NCBI GenBank assembly: GCA_018710785.1
Contig: DVJD01000025.1
Coordinates: 1 to 40,131 of the forward strand
From: Candidatus Fimimorpha excrementavium
Lineage (GTDB): Bacteria > Bacillota > Clostridia > Lachnospirales > Lachnospiraceae
Reading direction: 5' to 3'
Length of the DNA: 40,131 nt
The notes beneath the pieces are model-generated. The model saw only the letters and a program-made list of their open reading frames with translations, searched no databases and was not told where the DNA came from. Made by a program: the position numbers and the translations under genes. Positions 1 to 8,445 of the stretch are shown here, piece after piece; within the stretch, counting starts at the first letter, position 1; each line of letters starts with the position of its first letter.

Positions 1-44
1 CAGGAAAAAGGTTCGCTCTCTCCGGCCTGTGAATGTTTTCCAGA
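1..44 (+). repeat. Right-arm end of a palindromic element cut by the window edge
   Basis: Bases 1-27 match the last 27 positions of the 32-nt right arm seen in the complete copy at 16558-16589, and the following tail TGTGAATGTTTTCCAGA is the same as the tail after that copy. The left arm and core must lie upstream of the window. It carries its own arm substitutions, so it is a separate copy. Confidence 0.8.
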
Positions 45-194
45 AATAGAAGAATTGGTGAGGAGCGATTGGAATAGAGGGAATCGAGAGATGAGAGTTT
101 ACGCGGCTTTGAGAGTTTCGCAATTACCTAATAATTATACATTAGTTGAAAGGATATGCTGGATTACAAACGTATGATTTGAGGAGAAGTGTGT

Positions 195-753
195 ATGAAA
201 AGGAGAAAGAAGAAAAACATCATGGGGCAGAAAATAAGTGCATCCCGTATTCAGGCGAAGCAGGTTAACCAAGGGGGTGAGGTTTCGCAGAATGAAACAA
301 TGGAATTTCTTAAACAAAATATATGGAATGTTCTTGGGACAGGAGCGGCGATATTGCCAACAGTAGCGCAGGCTATTATTATGTTCATATCATACAGGTA
401 TTCACAGGGATGGTATATTTGGGTGTTTTTTTATTTTAAGAGAGCCATCTATAAAAGAGAGACCTTTGAAACGATTAGAAAAAATAGTATATTCCACGAT
501 GATTGGAATCTATTTGAGCTATACAGCTTTCGGTGTTTTTGTATGTATGGATAATGACATCAGTGGCAAACGAACTTATGAAGTGATTGATGGTAATAAA
601 GCTGTGATTACAACCTATGAGGGAAAGTTCCTGGTTATGGATTGTGAGATTCAAGGTGATACTCTGTATATTGATAAGAGTATGTATTCATTCATAGAGA
701 TGAATGATATTGAAATTGTAAATCATAAATATGAAAATGTATTTGTAAGCTAG
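195..753 (+). pseudogene. Small membrane protein split by a frameshift in a T7 tract
   Basis: An ATG at 195 with a GAGGAGAAG ribosome site (181-189) opens a frame encoding a basic N-terminus, then a hydrophobic stretch (around WNVLGTGAAILPTVAQA). At the seven-T run 426-432 the reading frame goes wrong. Removing one T joins it, without a stop, to a second frame that runs to 753 and encodes a second membrane segment (VYSTMIGIYLSYTAFGVFV) and a polar C-terminal domain of about 70 residues. The two halves thus read as one protein of about 185 residues with two membrane segments. I do not recognise the family. It may be a dead gene, a slippage-controlled gene, or carry a sequencing error in the homopolymer. 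The DNA is clearly more AT-rich than the genes from 3074 onward. Confidence 0.6.
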
Positions 754-807
754 AAGGAAGGCCTGAAATATAATATCGTTCCATTCATTATTTAGGATAA
801 CCTGAAA

Positions 808-1055
808 ATGTTCTACTATAAAGAATTGAAGGATTGGGACAATGAAAAGGGCTATCTGACAGATAGCAGCCTGACCGTACAGGAGCGATATAGAGCGTAT
901 TTGGATTATTTTAGGATCAAATATTTTTAATGAGATCGCATATGAAAAATAATATATTTCGATGAAAATTCTGCTACAGATTATTTGACCGTTTTCAATG
1001 GCCTTACAAATCTGAAAGGCGCTTACTGCACCATTATTGAAAAAAACTTGATGTG
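808..1055 (+). pseudogene. Coding scraps of unrecognised genes
   Basis: Two protein-like fragments can be read. The first runs from ATG 808 to the stop at 928-930 (40 codons, rich in Tyr, Asp and Lys). The second begins near 947-960 and ends in a TGA near 1055; it contains FDENSATDYLTVFNGL and needs a small frame correction to join the ATG at 941. Neither has a family-length frame. The second resembles the N-terminus of a domain-of-unknown-function protein, but I cannot name it with confidence. They look like leftovers of rearrangement. Confidence 0.35.
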
Positions 1056-1071
1056 ACGAGTTTTATAGACG

Positions 1072-1338
1072 TTACTGTAAAGCGAGGAACACCAGCATGA
1101 CGTGTGCGCCGATACGTTTGTTTCCGTCCACAAAGGGATGATTTTTTACCAGACCAAAGCAAAGACGGGCTGCCTTCTGCTGGAGTGATGGGTAGACATC
1201 TTCTTCAGCAAAGGTCTGGAAGGGGGCATTCAGCGCAGAGTCCAACATTCCTTCATCGCGCAGGCAGGGTGAGCCTCCGGTTTCTGCAATGAGTTGTTCA
1301 TGCAGCAAAAGTATCTGCGGTTTGGATAATCGGATCAT
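1072..1338 (-). pseudogene. doc: Truncated Fic/Doc-type toxin
   Basis: The protein holds the Fic-fold signature HPFVDGNKRIGA near residues 65-76. In Doc toxins this loop catalyses phosphorylation of elongation factor Tu and so stops translation. The N-terminal Doc features (an L-x3-Q-I-L helix and the RDEGMLDSAL region) are present. Usual Doc length is about 120-130 residues, but this one ends after 88, directly after the VFLALQ strand, so the C-terminal helices are missing. Its ATG overlaps the antitoxin stop by 4 nt (ATGA), the usual coupled arrangement with the antitoxin first. The Fic motif is intact, so some activity cannot be excluded, but loss of the C-terminal third suggests a decayed toxin. 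Confidence 0.8.
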
Positions 1339-1577
1339 TTGGCAAGTACCTCGTAAGCCTGCCGGTTTTTCTCGATGAGACGTTTGGAAACGGCCATGAC
1401 ATCTTCATCGATGGCAAGCTGTTCTTGTTCAGCGGCACTGAATTCCATGACCAGATATCGGGGAACGTTGTTTTTTAATATGATAACAGAACCGTTCTCA
1501 TCTACGAGGCGGGCCACTTTAGAGAAATTTTGATTGGCATCGGTGATAGAAACCAGGTTTTTTGTGTTGATATTCAT
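1335..1577 (-). CDS. phd: Phd-family antitoxin
   Basis: An 80-residue protein with the Phd/YefM layout: an N-terminal DNA-binding part (LVSITDANQNFSKVARLVDE, residues about 6-25) and a charged C-terminal tail that in this family wraps the toxin. I start it at the ATG ending at 1577 because a perfect AGGAGG lies 7 nt upstream; a longer in-frame start exists but lacks such a site. Phd proteins repress their own operon and neutralise Doc. Here the partner is the truncated Doc encoded immediately downstream, so the antitoxin may be an orphan or may still act as a repressor. Confidence 0.85.
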   Translation of the reverse strand: MNINTKNLVSITDANQNFSKVARLVDENGSVIILKNNVPRYLVMEFSAAEQEQLAIDEDVMAVSKRLIEKNRQAYEVLAK

Positions 1578-1866
1578 AACGAGACCTCCTTTGCTGTTTA
1601 CTTTTATTATATCCAAAAATAGGATAAATTCAACCTATTTTCAAAAAATACAGGCAGGGACGGTCAAAATTTTTACGGCGGAGCGGCCAAGGAACGAACG
1701 TGGTAGCAAGTGAACAAAAATAGGAAATAAATGGGGAATTCACACTTTCTGTGAAATGAAGCGAGAAAGAAAAAGATAAGGGCATTTGCAATGAGACATA
1801 GAAGAAGCATAGAAATGGCTATCGGCTATAACCTAGATTCCTTATCCAACCAACTGGAAAGAACAT

Positions 1867-2013
1867 GACGGCAGAAGGTACAGCACGATCAAGGCAGTCC
1901 GGGGTAAGCTACGGCCTGTTTTTCAGATGGCGGTGGATGATGATGTCCTCTGCAAAAACCCATTTGGCTTTGAACTTGCCACGATGGTAGTCAACGACAG
2001 CGTGACCAGGGAG
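1867..2013 (+). pseudogene. Relic of a Tn916-type tyrosine integrase
   Basis: Reading 1867-2013 in one frame gives DGRRYSTIKAVRGKLRPVFQ, then MAVDDDVLCKNPFGFEL, then ATMVVNDSVTRE. This is the core-binding segment (just before the catalytic domain) of integrases of Tn916/Tn1549-like conjugative elements. Homology stops after VTRE and the frame closes near 2055. No catalytic Arg-His-Arg-Tyr domain follows. It marks an old integrated element. The rest of 1620-2180 shows no other frame I can support. Confidence 0.65.
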
Positions 2014-2184
2014 GCGCATCTCGGAATTTTGTGGACTGACACGGAAGGATCTTAATACAGAGACAAATCTTAAAATTAAAAATAGAGAAATGAAATTATC
2101 AATAGATTATTGTATTTGGCATAATAAAAATATACCAGCAATATATTTACAGGTATATGACTTCTTTTCTTTTTTTAGTTTTAG

Positions 2185-2820
2185 GAGATCTCAAAAAACG
2201 GGAAAGAGAGCTCACAGCTTACCTATGAAAAATTTTTATCATGTGCATTAAGTTTGGAAAGTGAGTATACACGACTATATCCAAGTAAAAAGGATGAAAA
2301 TGAAAAATTTGCATATGTACAAGGAGTGTTTCAAGAATCCGCAGAGAAGATGGATATGTTGTTTGCATTAGCAGCGGAGAATAGAATATCGCGTGATGAA
2401 TTTGAAAAATGCTTTTATGGTGATATAAATTCAAGATTGAAAATTTTTTTTGATAGTATGTCAAAAACGAAAGTTAAATCATACCAAAGCTATTATGTAA
2501 AAATAGTTGATGCATTATCAAAAATAGATTATAGATTAGGAGAAAAGTATAAGAATGCGTTAAATATGCATATGGATTTGATAAAACCTGTTATGGATAG
2601 AATGAGTTCCGCTAACGGCGTGGCATTTCCAAGTGCAAATGAGGCAGGGAAAATATTTGCAGATTTTAGGAATGGGATTGCCCATGGAAATCCACCAGAG
2701 ATAGAAAAGATTCATTGTGTGCTTTTTGAAGTGGCCAGAGCATTGATTTATATAATGATATTGAAAAATGCAGGAATGGATGAAGAAAGTATTAAAAATA
2801 TAGTAAAAAAGCTGTTTTGA
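2185..2820 (+). CDS. HEPN-domain protein, N-terminally truncated (ApeA-like)
   Basis: The open frame runs from a stop just before 2185 to 2820, and the first usable start is a TTG at 2254 (188 residues). The helical protein contains FRNGIAHG; its R139 and H144 (counted from the TTG) form the R-x4-H motif of HEPN ribonucleases. The context resembles the C-terminal HEPN half of ApeA-type abortive-infection proteins, whose large N-terminal domain is absent here. There is no convincing ribosome site, and protein-like sequence continues upstream of the TTG, so this is probably the 3' remnant of a longer defence gene. If expressed, it could be an RNase that acts on phage infection; that is inference. 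AT-rich like its neighbours. Confidence 0.5.
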   Translation, partial: EISKNGKESSQLTYEKFLSCALSLESEYTRLYPSKKDENEKFAYVQGVFQESAEKMDMLFALAAENRISRDEFEKCFYGDINSRLKIFFDSMSKTKVKSYQSYYVKIVDALSKIDYRLGEKYKNALNMHMDLIKPVMDRMSSANGVAFPSANEAGKIFADFRNGIAHGNPPEIEKIHCVLFEVARALIYIMILKNAGMDEESIKNIVKKLF

Positions 2821-2944
2821 GGATAGGTTGATTTGAGATAGTATTTTGAATATTGATTTTTACATTACGGACCATTGAATTTATGCTAAAATAGGAAAGT
2901 AGTAACACCCCCATTCTTACTACGTTTTTACTACTTTTGACGGC

Positions 2945-3055
2945 CCGGGTATGCCACATTTTGCCCCGTTTTGCTTATTCTGTGATTGTTTTAACAATCT
3001 CGGCGGCAACTACATACTTGGCAAATTGCGGCAAAACAGGGCAAACTAACGCAAA
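2945..3055. repeat. Opposed arrays of 10-bp GCAAA repeats with a hairpin between
   Basis: Four repeats beginning GCAAA start exactly 10 bp apart at 3021, 3031, 3041 and 3051 on the + strand. On the - strand, GCAAA repeats begin at 2974 and 2964 and a weaker GCATA at 2954, again 10 bp apart. The two arrays make an inverted repeat (2960-2974 against 3031-3045, 14 of 15 positions). Between them, 2984-2990 and 2993-2999 form a perfect 7-bp hairpin. Helically phased repeats suggest cooperative protein binding: an integrase attachment region, given the integrase relic upstream, or an operator for the phosphatase gene, whose ribosome site begins at 3058. Confidence 0.6.
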
Positions 3056-3073
3056 TTAGGAGGACTTTAAAAT

Positions 3074-3565
3074 ATGATACGAGTGCTTTTCGTGTGTCAC
3101 GGCAACATCTGCCGTTCCCCCATGGCCGAATTCGTCATGAAGGATCTGGTCAGCCGCCGCGGCCTGGCTGACCATTTTGTGATTGCCTCGGCGGCAACCA
3201 GTACGGAGGAAATCGGAAATCCGGTTCACCGGGGAACGGTGAAGAAACTGGCCGAGTACGGGATTTCCACCAAGGGAAAATATGCTGTTCAGATGAAGAA
3301 GTCCGATTATGACCGGTATGATCTTCTGATCGGTATGGACCACTGGAACATACGGAATATAATGAGAATCTTGAAGAAGGATCCGGAGGGGAAAGTGCAT
3401 CTTCTCCTGGAATTTGCCGGTCAGGCGGATGAGATAGCAGATCCCTGGTATACAGGGAATTTTGATGTCACATACGAGGACGTGCGCCGCGGCTGCGAAG
3501 CGCTTTTGGAGGCGGTTCTGCGTCAATATCCGGCTGAGTTTGGCGGCAGCAGAAACGAAACATAA
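3074..3565 (+). CDS. Low-molecular-weight protein-tyrosine phosphatase
   Basis: A cytoplasmic phosphatase of 163 residues, normal for the family. The P-loop VCHGNICRS places the nucleophile Cys8 and phosphate-binding Arg14 at the extreme N-terminus, and the general acid is Asp123 in the DPWY motif. Such enzymes dephosphorylate tyrosine-phosphorylated proteins, often kinases that control capsule export, or in some cases phosphoarginine. The ATG at 3074 has an AGGAGG site at 3058-3063. It is the first gene with the GC-rich codon use of the main chromosome, so the accessory patch ends just before it. It is about 25 kb from the polysaccharide cluster, so a link to that cluster is not shown. Confidence 0.95.
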   Translation: MIRVLFVCHGNICRSPMAEFVMKDLVSRRGLADHFVIASAATSTEEIGNPVHRGTVKKLAEYGISTKGKYAVQMKKSDYDRYDLLIGMDHWNIRNIMRILKKDPEGKVHLLLEFAGQADEIADPWYTGNFDVTYEDVRRGCEALLEAVLRQYPAEFGGSRNET

Positions 3566-3763
3566 CGGATGCCGCGGTCAGAACATCTCATTCCATATCC
3601 AATTCTTTGTTGAATATTCGAACAAGCAAGGCCTGTGTGTGAAGTGCGCAGGCCGACATCCCGAAACATGTCGAGTATTGTAAGAAAATTCATATTTATC
3701 CAGCTGTTCAGAAAAAATTCCCATTAAATGATTGAAAAAAGGTACAAATAGCCCCGAAAAAAG

Positions 3764-3792
3764 TAGACAAAATAGCATAAAGCCTATATAAT
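3764..3792 (+). promoter_or_regulatory. Sigma-A-type promoter for the rhamnogalacturonan lyase gene
   Basis: TAGACA (3764-3769) and a perfect TATAAT (3787-3792) are separated by exactly 17 bp. The site lies about 168 bp before the ATG at 3960, implying a leader of about 160 nt. Between 3566 and 3763 I see only short hairpins (for example CGACAT/ATGTCG around 3653-3672) and no gene. Confidence 0.7.
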
Positions 3793-3800
3793 AGGGGAAT

Positions 3801-3852
3801 GTTTCCTGATTTTTGCATATTTTCCATAATGTGGCAGTAAAATCAGAGAAAC
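3801..3852 (+). promoter_or_regulatory. Hairpin in the leader of the rhamnogalacturonan lyase gene
   Basis: GTTTC-C-TGATTTT (3801-3813) pairs with AAAATCA-GA-GAAAC (3839-3852), giving 12 base pairs with a small internal bulge, just downstream of the predicted transcription start. No T-run follows, so it is not a terminator. It could stabilise the long mRNA or be a regulatory fold. A perfect palindrome CCCGGCCGGG lies further on in the leader. Confidence 0.4.
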
Positions 3853-3959
3853 CAATAGGGGAGTGGGAACGTAGGAGCAGACCCGGCCGGGCTGGATAAG
3901 CTTGCGGGGATGGGGACGACGAATGAAACACAGACTAGAAGCTGGGAGAGGAGAACAGA

Positions 3960-6900
3960 ATGAGAAAAAGACGGAGTAAGCGGACTGCAGCGCTGCTGAG
4001 CGCAGCGCTGGTGGCATCCACAGTTTTACAGATCGGCAGTCCGGTTATGGCAGCAGAGAAAACTGCAGCTTCTTCCGAATACGCGGCGGAAACCACGGAA
4101 GCGGAAACCCAATCGGCGGAATGGACTTCGGAAGCCGAAACAGCAGCGCAGGAAACGACAGCGGAAGAGACAAAGGCACCGGAGACATCAGAGGCAGCAG
4201 AGACCGGGGAACAGGGATTGGAGGGAACGACTGCTCCGGAATCAGCGGAAGCGGAGACACCGGCCGATACCAACACATCGAATTCTGAAGAGGAAACGCA
4301 GGGGACCTCTGTGAATGCCGCAGAAGAGACGGCTGCTTCGACGGTACAGGAGAAGCCGGAGAAAGAGTCTGAGGCAGAGAAGCAGAGCAAAAAGGAATGG
4401 AAATTTGATTTTAATATCACAGGTTCCTCTACAGCGGAAGGCTGGACGGGCATCACGGTAAAGGACAAGCAGGGAAATGGAAATGAGGATTATCTCTACA
4501 CAGCCGAAAAGGGATATGGGCTGATTACCAACCAGGCTGTTCAAGGCCGTACCGAGTCTGTGGGAAACAATGAAGCATACTCCTATCCATCGGAGGTGTA
4601 CACAGACTTTGCGATTTTAAAGGACAGCGAATTTGTGGTGGATCTTCCCAACGGAACGTATGATGTGGAAGTGATCGTCGGATCCACGAATTCGAACACG
4701 ACGAAGGTAACCGTGGAAGATACCTATTCGGACTCCATCAATCCGGGAAAATCCCAGTATGGTGTGCTGGTGATACCGGGAGTGGAAGTCAAAGATGGTC
4801 AGATGAACATGAGCTTTGGCGGGGATGCCAGGGTCAATGGTATTGTGATCACCGATGTGACGCCGGTGGAGATGAGTTTTGATTTCAATATTACCGGAAG
4901 CAAAAACGCGGAGGGCTGGACGGCTGTCACCGTAAATAAAAAGGGCGGATCCAGTGAATCCGATTATTATTACACCGAAGAAAAGGGATATGGAATCATT
5001 GCCGATGCCGTGATTGAAGGGCGTTCCGAGGCCGTTGGAAACAACGAAGAATATTCCTTCCCGGAGGAGGTTTATACAGATTTTGCAATCTTAAAAGACA
5101 GCCAGTTTGCGGTAGATTTGGAAAATGGCGTGTATGCAGTGCAGTTTATCGTCGGATCGGTGAACTCCAATACCACCAAAGTCCTGATTGAAGATACCTA
5201 CGACGGAAGCATCAATCCCGGAAAAGACCAATACGGTGTGCTTTCCATGACAGGAGTGGAAGTCAAGGATGGCCAGATGAACATTGATTTTTCCGGAGAC
5301 GCCAGAGTGAACGGAATCGTAATCAGTACCGTATCGGCACCCACTCAGCTGGAAGCTTCTGTGAATGTCAGTGACTTGACCGTGGATCTGAAGTGGAATG
5401 CCGCCGACGGCGCGGAAAAATATAATATTTACCGCACCGATGCAGCCGCCAATGTGACCAGTAAAGTGGGAGAGGCAGTGGATTGCAGTTACCAGGATGC
5501 CTCAGTGGAGCTTCTGGGTGAGTATACCTATTTTGTAAAAGCGGTCAGCACCAAGGGAATTGAGTCAGAATCCAGCAATTCCGTATCTGTGGCCATCAAA
5601 GATGCTTCCATGGCAGTTCCCGCGGCTCCGGTCAATGTGATTGTGAGCGGACAGACCGAGGAGTCCACGACACTTCAGTGGGATCCGGTAGATGGCGCAG
5701 CGGAATATCAGATTTACTGGTCCGACAGGGAACGCAGTGACCTTTCGGGTACCGAAGGCTATGCCCTGGCGGGTAGGGCAAAGGATACCACATTTACATA
5801 TGAAAAATCCACTCATATGAAGCGGTATTTCAAAGTCGTGGCAGTGAATGCGGGCGGCGAATCCGAACCTTCCCAGGCTGTGGAGGCAGGCGTGAAAAAG
5901 ACGATTCTGGCACAGGCCGAATATCTGGACAGAGGTCTGGTGGCAGTGCAGACAGCCGCAGGTGTATTTACCAGCTGGAGAATCACCGGAGATGAATATG
6001 CGCAGAATGCATCGTATGAGCTGTACCGGGATGGAAGCCGGATTGCTACCATCGGAGCCGGAGAAAACTCCAATTATCTGGATGCTGGCGGAAGCATCGA
6101 TTCTGTTTACACCGTCAAGGCTGTGATTGGCGGAACCGCACAGGCAGCCTGTGATCCGGTTTATGTGTGGGCAGACCAGTATCTGGAAGTGAAGCTTCAG
6201 AGACCAGAACCATATCATGATGACAAACTGACACAGGACTATGTGTATACACCCAATGATACCATCGTGGCAGACGCCGACGGTGACGGTGAGTATGAAT
6301 TGTTTGTCAAGTGGGATGGCGTATCCCATGACAATTCCGAAAAAGGCTATACGTCTCCTGTATACATCGACTGCTACAAGCTGGATGGAACCCTGCTTTG
6401 GAGAGTGGATCTTGGAATCAATATCCGTGCCGGTGCCCATTATACCCAGTTCCAGGTATACGATTTTGACGGCGATGGAAAGGCAGAAATGATCTGCAAG
6501 ACGGCCGACGGATCTGTGGACGGCAAAGGACTGCCGGTGGATGGATCGGAAGACGTGGTGGATTATCGAAATGATACCGGATATATTTTGGACGGACCGG
6601 AATATCTGACCCTGTTTGACGGAGAGACCGGAGCTGCTTTGGATACGGTCAACTATGATCCGCCAAGGGGCGATGTTTCCTCCTGGGGAGATGCCTATGG
6701 AAACCGTGTGGACCGTTTCCTGGCCTGTGTGGCCTATCTGGACGGAACGCATCCCAGTGTGGTTGTTTCCAGAGGATATTATACCAGAGCGGTGATATGC
6801 GCTTATGATGTTGTAGACGATAAGCTGGTGCAGCGTTGGAAGATCGACTCCAATGACGGAAACGACAGCGCATATCTGTACAATCAGGGCGCTCACACGA

Positions 6901-8237
6901 TGACGGCGGCGGATGTGGATAATGACGGATGCCAGGAAGTGGTATTTGGTTCAGCCACCGTCGATCAGGATGGTCAGCTGCTGTACTCCTTAAGCCAGCA
7001 CGGCGATACGCACGGCGGCCATGGCGATGCAGAGCGTATCAGTGATTTTAACCTGAGAAATCCAGGTCTGGAAATTTTCATGGTGCATGAGAATAAGCCA
7101 TTGGATGCCGGAATCGAGATGCACAATGGCGCAGACGGCAGTTATATCTTCTCCTTCCCAACCGTGGCTGATATCGGACGCGGTGCGACGGCGGATATTG
7201 ACCCAAGATACGAAGGAGCAGAATCCTGGGCCAATAACAAAGACGATCAGGAATTTCACTATATGGTAGTATCTCAGGATGGAGAAATCATTTCCAATGC
7301 CATGCCGGTGGCCAACCATACGATTTGGTGGGACGGTGATTTGGGAAGAGAGATCCTGGATCATACCTTCAACAATGACAATGGTTTTGAAGCATTATCT
7401 TCTTATATTTCCAAGTGGGATTGGGAAAATGAGCAGGAAGTAAAACTTCTGGAAGTGACAGATGCCTTTACCGTCAATGGAACCAAGGGAAATCCATGTT
7501 TCCAGGCGGATATCTTCGGCGATTGGAGAGAGGAAGTGGCATGGAGAACTGCGGACGGCAATATCCGCATCTATACGACTGTGGATCTGGCGGATTATCG
7601 CCTCTATACGCTGATGCATGATATTCAGTACCGTGTTCAGGTTTCCAGTCAGGCAACTGGCTACAATCAGCCGCCGACAACCAGTTTTTATATCGGATTT
7701 GATGAGGATTTGATGAATGTACCAGTGCCGACTCTGAACATCATCAAGGGATCCGGAAGCACCGAACCAAGTGACCCGACCGGTCCAAGTGATCCGACGA
7801 ATCCAAGCGACCCGACGAATCCAAGCGATCCAACGAATCCAAGCGATCCGACCGGTCCAAGCGATCCGACGAATCCAAGTGACCCGACGAATCCAAGCGA
7901 CCCGACGAATCCAAGCGACCCGACGAATCCAAGCGATCCGACCAGTCCAAGCGACCCGACCAGTCCAAGTGACCCGACGAATCCGAGCGACCCGACGAAT
8001 CCAAGCGATCCGACGAATCCAAGTGATACGACCGCGCCGGATGGTCAGAATCCTTCCGATGGCACTGGGGATCAGGGAACCAATGGAACGACTGCAGGCA
8101 GCGGAAATCAGGGAGATATCCATTCTCCCGGAACCGGTGACAGTGCAGCACCGATTTGGATTTTAGCTGCGGTTATGGTAGTAGCAGTCATCATTGGCGG
8201 AGGTGTCCTGGTGATTGGAAGAAAAAAGAAATCATAA
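3960..8237 (+). CDS. Secreted, wall-anchored rhamnogalacturonan lyase (PL11 type)
   Basis: A 1425-residue surface enzyme that should cleave the rhamnose-galacturonate backbone of pectin rhamnogalacturonan I by beta-elimination. Order: signal peptide (1-31, cleavage after PVMA); Glu/Thr/Ala-rich linker (32-145); two copies of a carbohydrate-binding-like beta domain (about 146-302 and 305-458); two fibronectin type III domains (about 460-645); PL11 entry domain and beta-propeller (about 650-1265); a Ser-Asp-Pro-Thr hexapeptide stalk; then SPGTGD, a membrane helix and RKKKS. PL11 hallmarks seen are RAGAHYTQFQVYDFDGDGKA, the calcium-type loops ADADGDG and VDNDG, and FGDWREEVAWRT followed by YNQPPTTSFYIG, as in Bacillus YesW/YesX. 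The start has GGAGAGGAG upstream and follows a good promoter. It is probably monocistronic, because a terminator follows. Confidence 0.93.
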   Translation: MRKRRSKRTAALLSAALVASTVLQIGSPVMAAEKTAASSEYAAETTEAETQSAEWTSEAETAAQETTAEETKAPETSEAAETGEQGLEGTTAPESAEAETPADTNTSNSEEETQGTSVNAAEETAASTVQEKPEKESEAEKQSKKEWKFDFNITGSSTAEGWTGITVKDKQGNGNEDYLYTAEKGYGLITNQAVQGRTESVGNNEAYSYPSEVYTDFAILKDSEFVVDLPNGTYDVEVIVGSTNSNTTKVTVEDTYSDSINPGKSQYGVLVIPGVEVKDGQMNMSFGGDARVNGIVITDVTPVEMSFDFNITGSKNAEGWTAVTVNKKGGSSESDYYYTEEKGYGIIADAVIEGRSEAVGNNEEYSFPEEVYTDFAILKDSQFAVDLENGVYAVQFIVGSVNSNTTKVLIEDTYDGSINPGKDQYGVLSMTGVEVKDGQMNIDFSGDARVNGIVISTVSAPTQLEASVNVSDLTVDLKWNAADGAEKYNIYRTDAAANVTSKVGEAVDCSYQDASVELLGEYTYFVKAVSTKGIESESSNSVSVAIKDASMAVPAAPVNVIVSGQTEESTTLQWDPVDGAAEYQIYWSDRERSDLSGTEGYALAGRAKDTTFTYEKSTHMKRYFKVVAVNAGGESEPSQAVEAGVKKTILAQAEYLDRGLVAVQTAAGVFTSWRITGDEYAQNASYELYRDGSRIATIGAGENSNYLDAGGSIDSVYTVKAVIGGTAQAACDPVYVWADQYLEVKLQRPEPYHDDKLTQDYVYTPNDTIVADADGDGEYELFVKWDGVSHDNSEKGYTSPVYIDCYKLDGTLLWRVDLGINIRAGAHYTQFQVYDFDGDGKAEMICKTADGSVDGKGLPVDGSEDVVDYRNDTGYILDGPEYLTLFDGETGAALDTVNYDPPRGDVSSWGDAYGNRVDRFLACVAYLDGTHPSVVVSRGYYTRAVICAYDVVDDKLVQRWKIDSNDGNDSAYLYNQGAHTMTAADVDNDGCQEVVFGSATVDQDGQLLYSLSQHGDTHGGHGDAERISDFNLRNPGLEIFMVHENKPLDAGIEMHNGADGSYIFSFPTVADIGRGATADIDPRYEGAESWANNKDDQEFHYMVVSQDGEIISNAMPVANHTIWWDGDLGREILDHTFNNDNGFEALSSYISKWDWENEQEVKLLEVTDAFTVNGTKGNPCFQADIFGDWREEVAWRTADGNIRIYTTVDLADYRLYTLMHDIQYRVQVSSQATGYNQPPTTSFYIGFDEDLMNVPVPTLNIIKGSGSTEPSDPTGPSDPTNPSDPTNPSDPTNPSDPTGPSDPTNPSDPTNPSDPTNPSDPTNPSDPTSPSDPTSPSDPTNPSDPTNPSDPTNPSDTTAPDGQNPSDGTGDQGTNGTTAGSGNQGDIHSPGTGDSAAPIWILAAVMVVAVIIGGGVLVIGRKKKS
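7770..8039 (+). repeat. Fifteen 18-bp coding repeats (SDPTNP stalk)
   Basis: Fifteen tandem hexapeptide units of the form SDPT(N/G/S)P, the last degenerated to SDTTAP, encoded by near-identical 18-bp units. They sit between the catalytic domain and the anchor of the PL11 protein and should form an extended spacer across the cell wall. Copy number in such tracts readily changes by slippage or recombination. Confidence 0.95.
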
Positions 8238-8272
8238 ATCATACGGGTTAAAATTGAATATTTAAAACAGAT

Positions 8273-8352
8273 GCCGCAGTATTTCGCAGCATTTGGGAGC
8301 GCAGCTGGTATGGCTGCGCTTCCAGGCTGCCTTGCTGCGGCTTCTTTGTTTT
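8273..8352 (+). terminator. Nested-hairpin terminator after the PL11 gene
   Basis: GCCGCAG (8273-8279) pairs with CTGCGGC (8335-8341), enclosing a second stem GCGCAGC (8299-8305) / GCTGCGC (8313-8319). The sequence then runs TTCTTTGTTTT, an interrupted T-tract. It lies 36 bp after the stop codon. Confidence 0.7.
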
Positions 8353-8445
8353 GAGTGCGGACATTCGGCTGTCCGTAAAATCGGATTTTGCCCGTCAGCA
8401 AGTCAGCACAAATAGATACCGGATGTCATAAAACGTGACTGGAAG

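Noticed and set aside
7770-8039. Regular 18-bp repeats considered as a CRISPR array
   Set aside because: Units are adjacent with no unique spacers and encode an in-frame protein stalk.
7395-8123. Antisense frame of IRRVAW-type repeats
   Set aside because: Pure mirror image of the 18-bp SDPTNP coding repeats; the same applies to 14149-14889 and to the + frame at 7771-8166.
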